DNA from: Cyanodermella asteris
Taxonomy: Eukaryota > Ascomycota > Lecanoromycetes > Ostropales > Stictidaceae
Reading direction: 5' to 3'
Assembly: GCA_900618795.1 (NCBI GenBank)
Contig: UYJD01000006.1
Location: forward strand, 1,038,658 to 1,102,657
Length of the DNA: 64,000 bases
Made by a program: the position numbers and the translations under genes. Position 1 is the first letter of the stretch; each line of letters starts with the position of its first letter. Below the pieces are notes generated by a model, which saw only the letters and a list, made by a program, of their open reading frames with translations, made no database searches and was not told the DNA's origin. Shown one piece after another: positions 63,301-64,000 of the stretch.

Positions 63301-64000
63301 CGACGCTTTAACCAGACCACGAGCCCGCCAGCACGACCACTCAACTGGACGATGCAGAAGTCTTCCACACCATGCACGCATCAGGCTCGGCGCCAAGCAC
63401 AAAAGGCAGGAATCCTCATCGCATCTCGGTGTTAGCAGCTCGCAAACATGCGCCTCGCCCGCCGCCATCTCCCATGACACGACGAAGGATTTGACAGCCA
63501 GTTGCTCCCACAACCTGCTGCGCAATCGAGCAGCACACCAGTCATTCACGGTGAGCAAGCATACCCGACACGTTGGTACTGAAGGGCGACCTGCAGCTTG
63601 ATGCAGCATATCGAGCGTGTCGAGAAGCACTTTACACTCCTGCGTCACAGAAGCGGCTCCTCGTTCCTCTAGCCATTCCCGTTCGCGATAATCCGTACCC
63701 CTCAACACTAGCAGGTGGCCTGCTTTGTCACCAAGTCGATGATAAATACTTTTGTCTGTCGGGACACATTCATTGCCCGAGACAGCCAATCGGTACGCGC
63801 ACATGGCTCTATGCACATGGTCAATTCAAGCACGCACAGGACTATACTCCTGTATCAGTGCGGCAAACATACTGCACAAGCTGGTCACCACAGGTAGGCA
63901 CTCCGTCCAGTCGGCAATCGCAAAAATCTACAGTATGCCAGATACTGGCTGTTCGAGTCCCAGGCGGGTGGGGTGCCCGGGGCGCAGCATCGCTGAAAGT
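60327..64000. other. Right flank, upstream of the bZIP gene
   Basis: About 3.7 kb with no supported gene. The first 1-2 kb may be a long promoter or 5' leader of the bZIP gene, with several small ATG frames. A minus frame at 63235-63816 (193 codons) begins with a non-Met codon and has no domain. Confidence 0.45.

Noticed and set aside
63235-63816. Minus frame of 193 codons near the right edge
   Set aside because: Starts at a non-Met codon and shows no family signature.
63940-63970. TTCGAGTCC resembling a tRNA B-box
   Set aside because: The flanking bases do not form a T-stem and no A-box precedes it.

Overview
The window reads as nuclear DNA of a filamentous ascomycete (Pezizomycotina). Genes carry short introns (about 45-120 nt, a few longer) with GT-AG ends and CTAAC/CTGAC-like branch sites. 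There are Zn2Cys6 regulators, a class I hydrophobin, a CE16-like GDSL esterase and many fungus-type membrane and secreted proteins. Species is not assignable from the sequence alone. Splice structures below were derived by hand from reading frame, splice consensus and family motifs.

1-13.4 kb: C-terminal part of a Zn2Cys6 regulator cut by the window edge; a doubtful minus-strand gene; a long class I hydrophobin with a 9-bp minisatellite just upstream of its start; the RanBPM/Vid30 (GID1) subunit of the GID/CTLH ubiquitin ligase; a second Zn2Cys6 regulator; and a secreted GDSL/CE16 esterase.

13.7-33 kb: a multi-pass membrane protein, a second small membrane protein, an unrecognised 399-residue protein, an MDR-family oxidoreductase, a complete Zn2Cys6/fungal_trans regulator, mitochondrial BCKDH E2, a secreted protein of unknown function, an alpha/beta hydrolase, a short-chain dehydrogenase and a PI-PLC X-domain protein. 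Many neighbours are convergent with very short gaps (57, 52 and 122 nt) or divergent with shared promoters. No polyketide, peptide or terpene backbone enzyme is present, so this is not a recognisable biosynthetic cluster, although an oxidoreductase sits beside a regulator.

33.5-42.1 kb: one giant gene of about 8.6 kb. It has a disordered N-terminus, a compact conserved-looking block, nucleoporin-like FxFG motifs, two copies of a KGFxF motif and about 800 residues of coiled coil.

42.1-64 kb: sparse. Only a fungal multi-pass membrane protein (53.2-54.4 kb) and a bZIP regulator (59.4-60.3 kb) are supported. The rest is an 11-kb and a 5-kb gene-poor stretch plus a 3.7-kb right flank. The 11-kb stretch holds a 94-bp inverted-repeat hairpin and a G-quadruplex motif; the 5-kb stretch holds clustered A/T homopolymers and a second G-run.

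No convincing tRNA, rRNA, CRISPR, reverse transcriptase, transposase or capsid gene was seen. I did not find a clearly new multi-gene system. The most unusual items are the long hydrophobin with its promoter minisatellite, the giant FG/coiled-coil protein and the hairpin in the gene desert.
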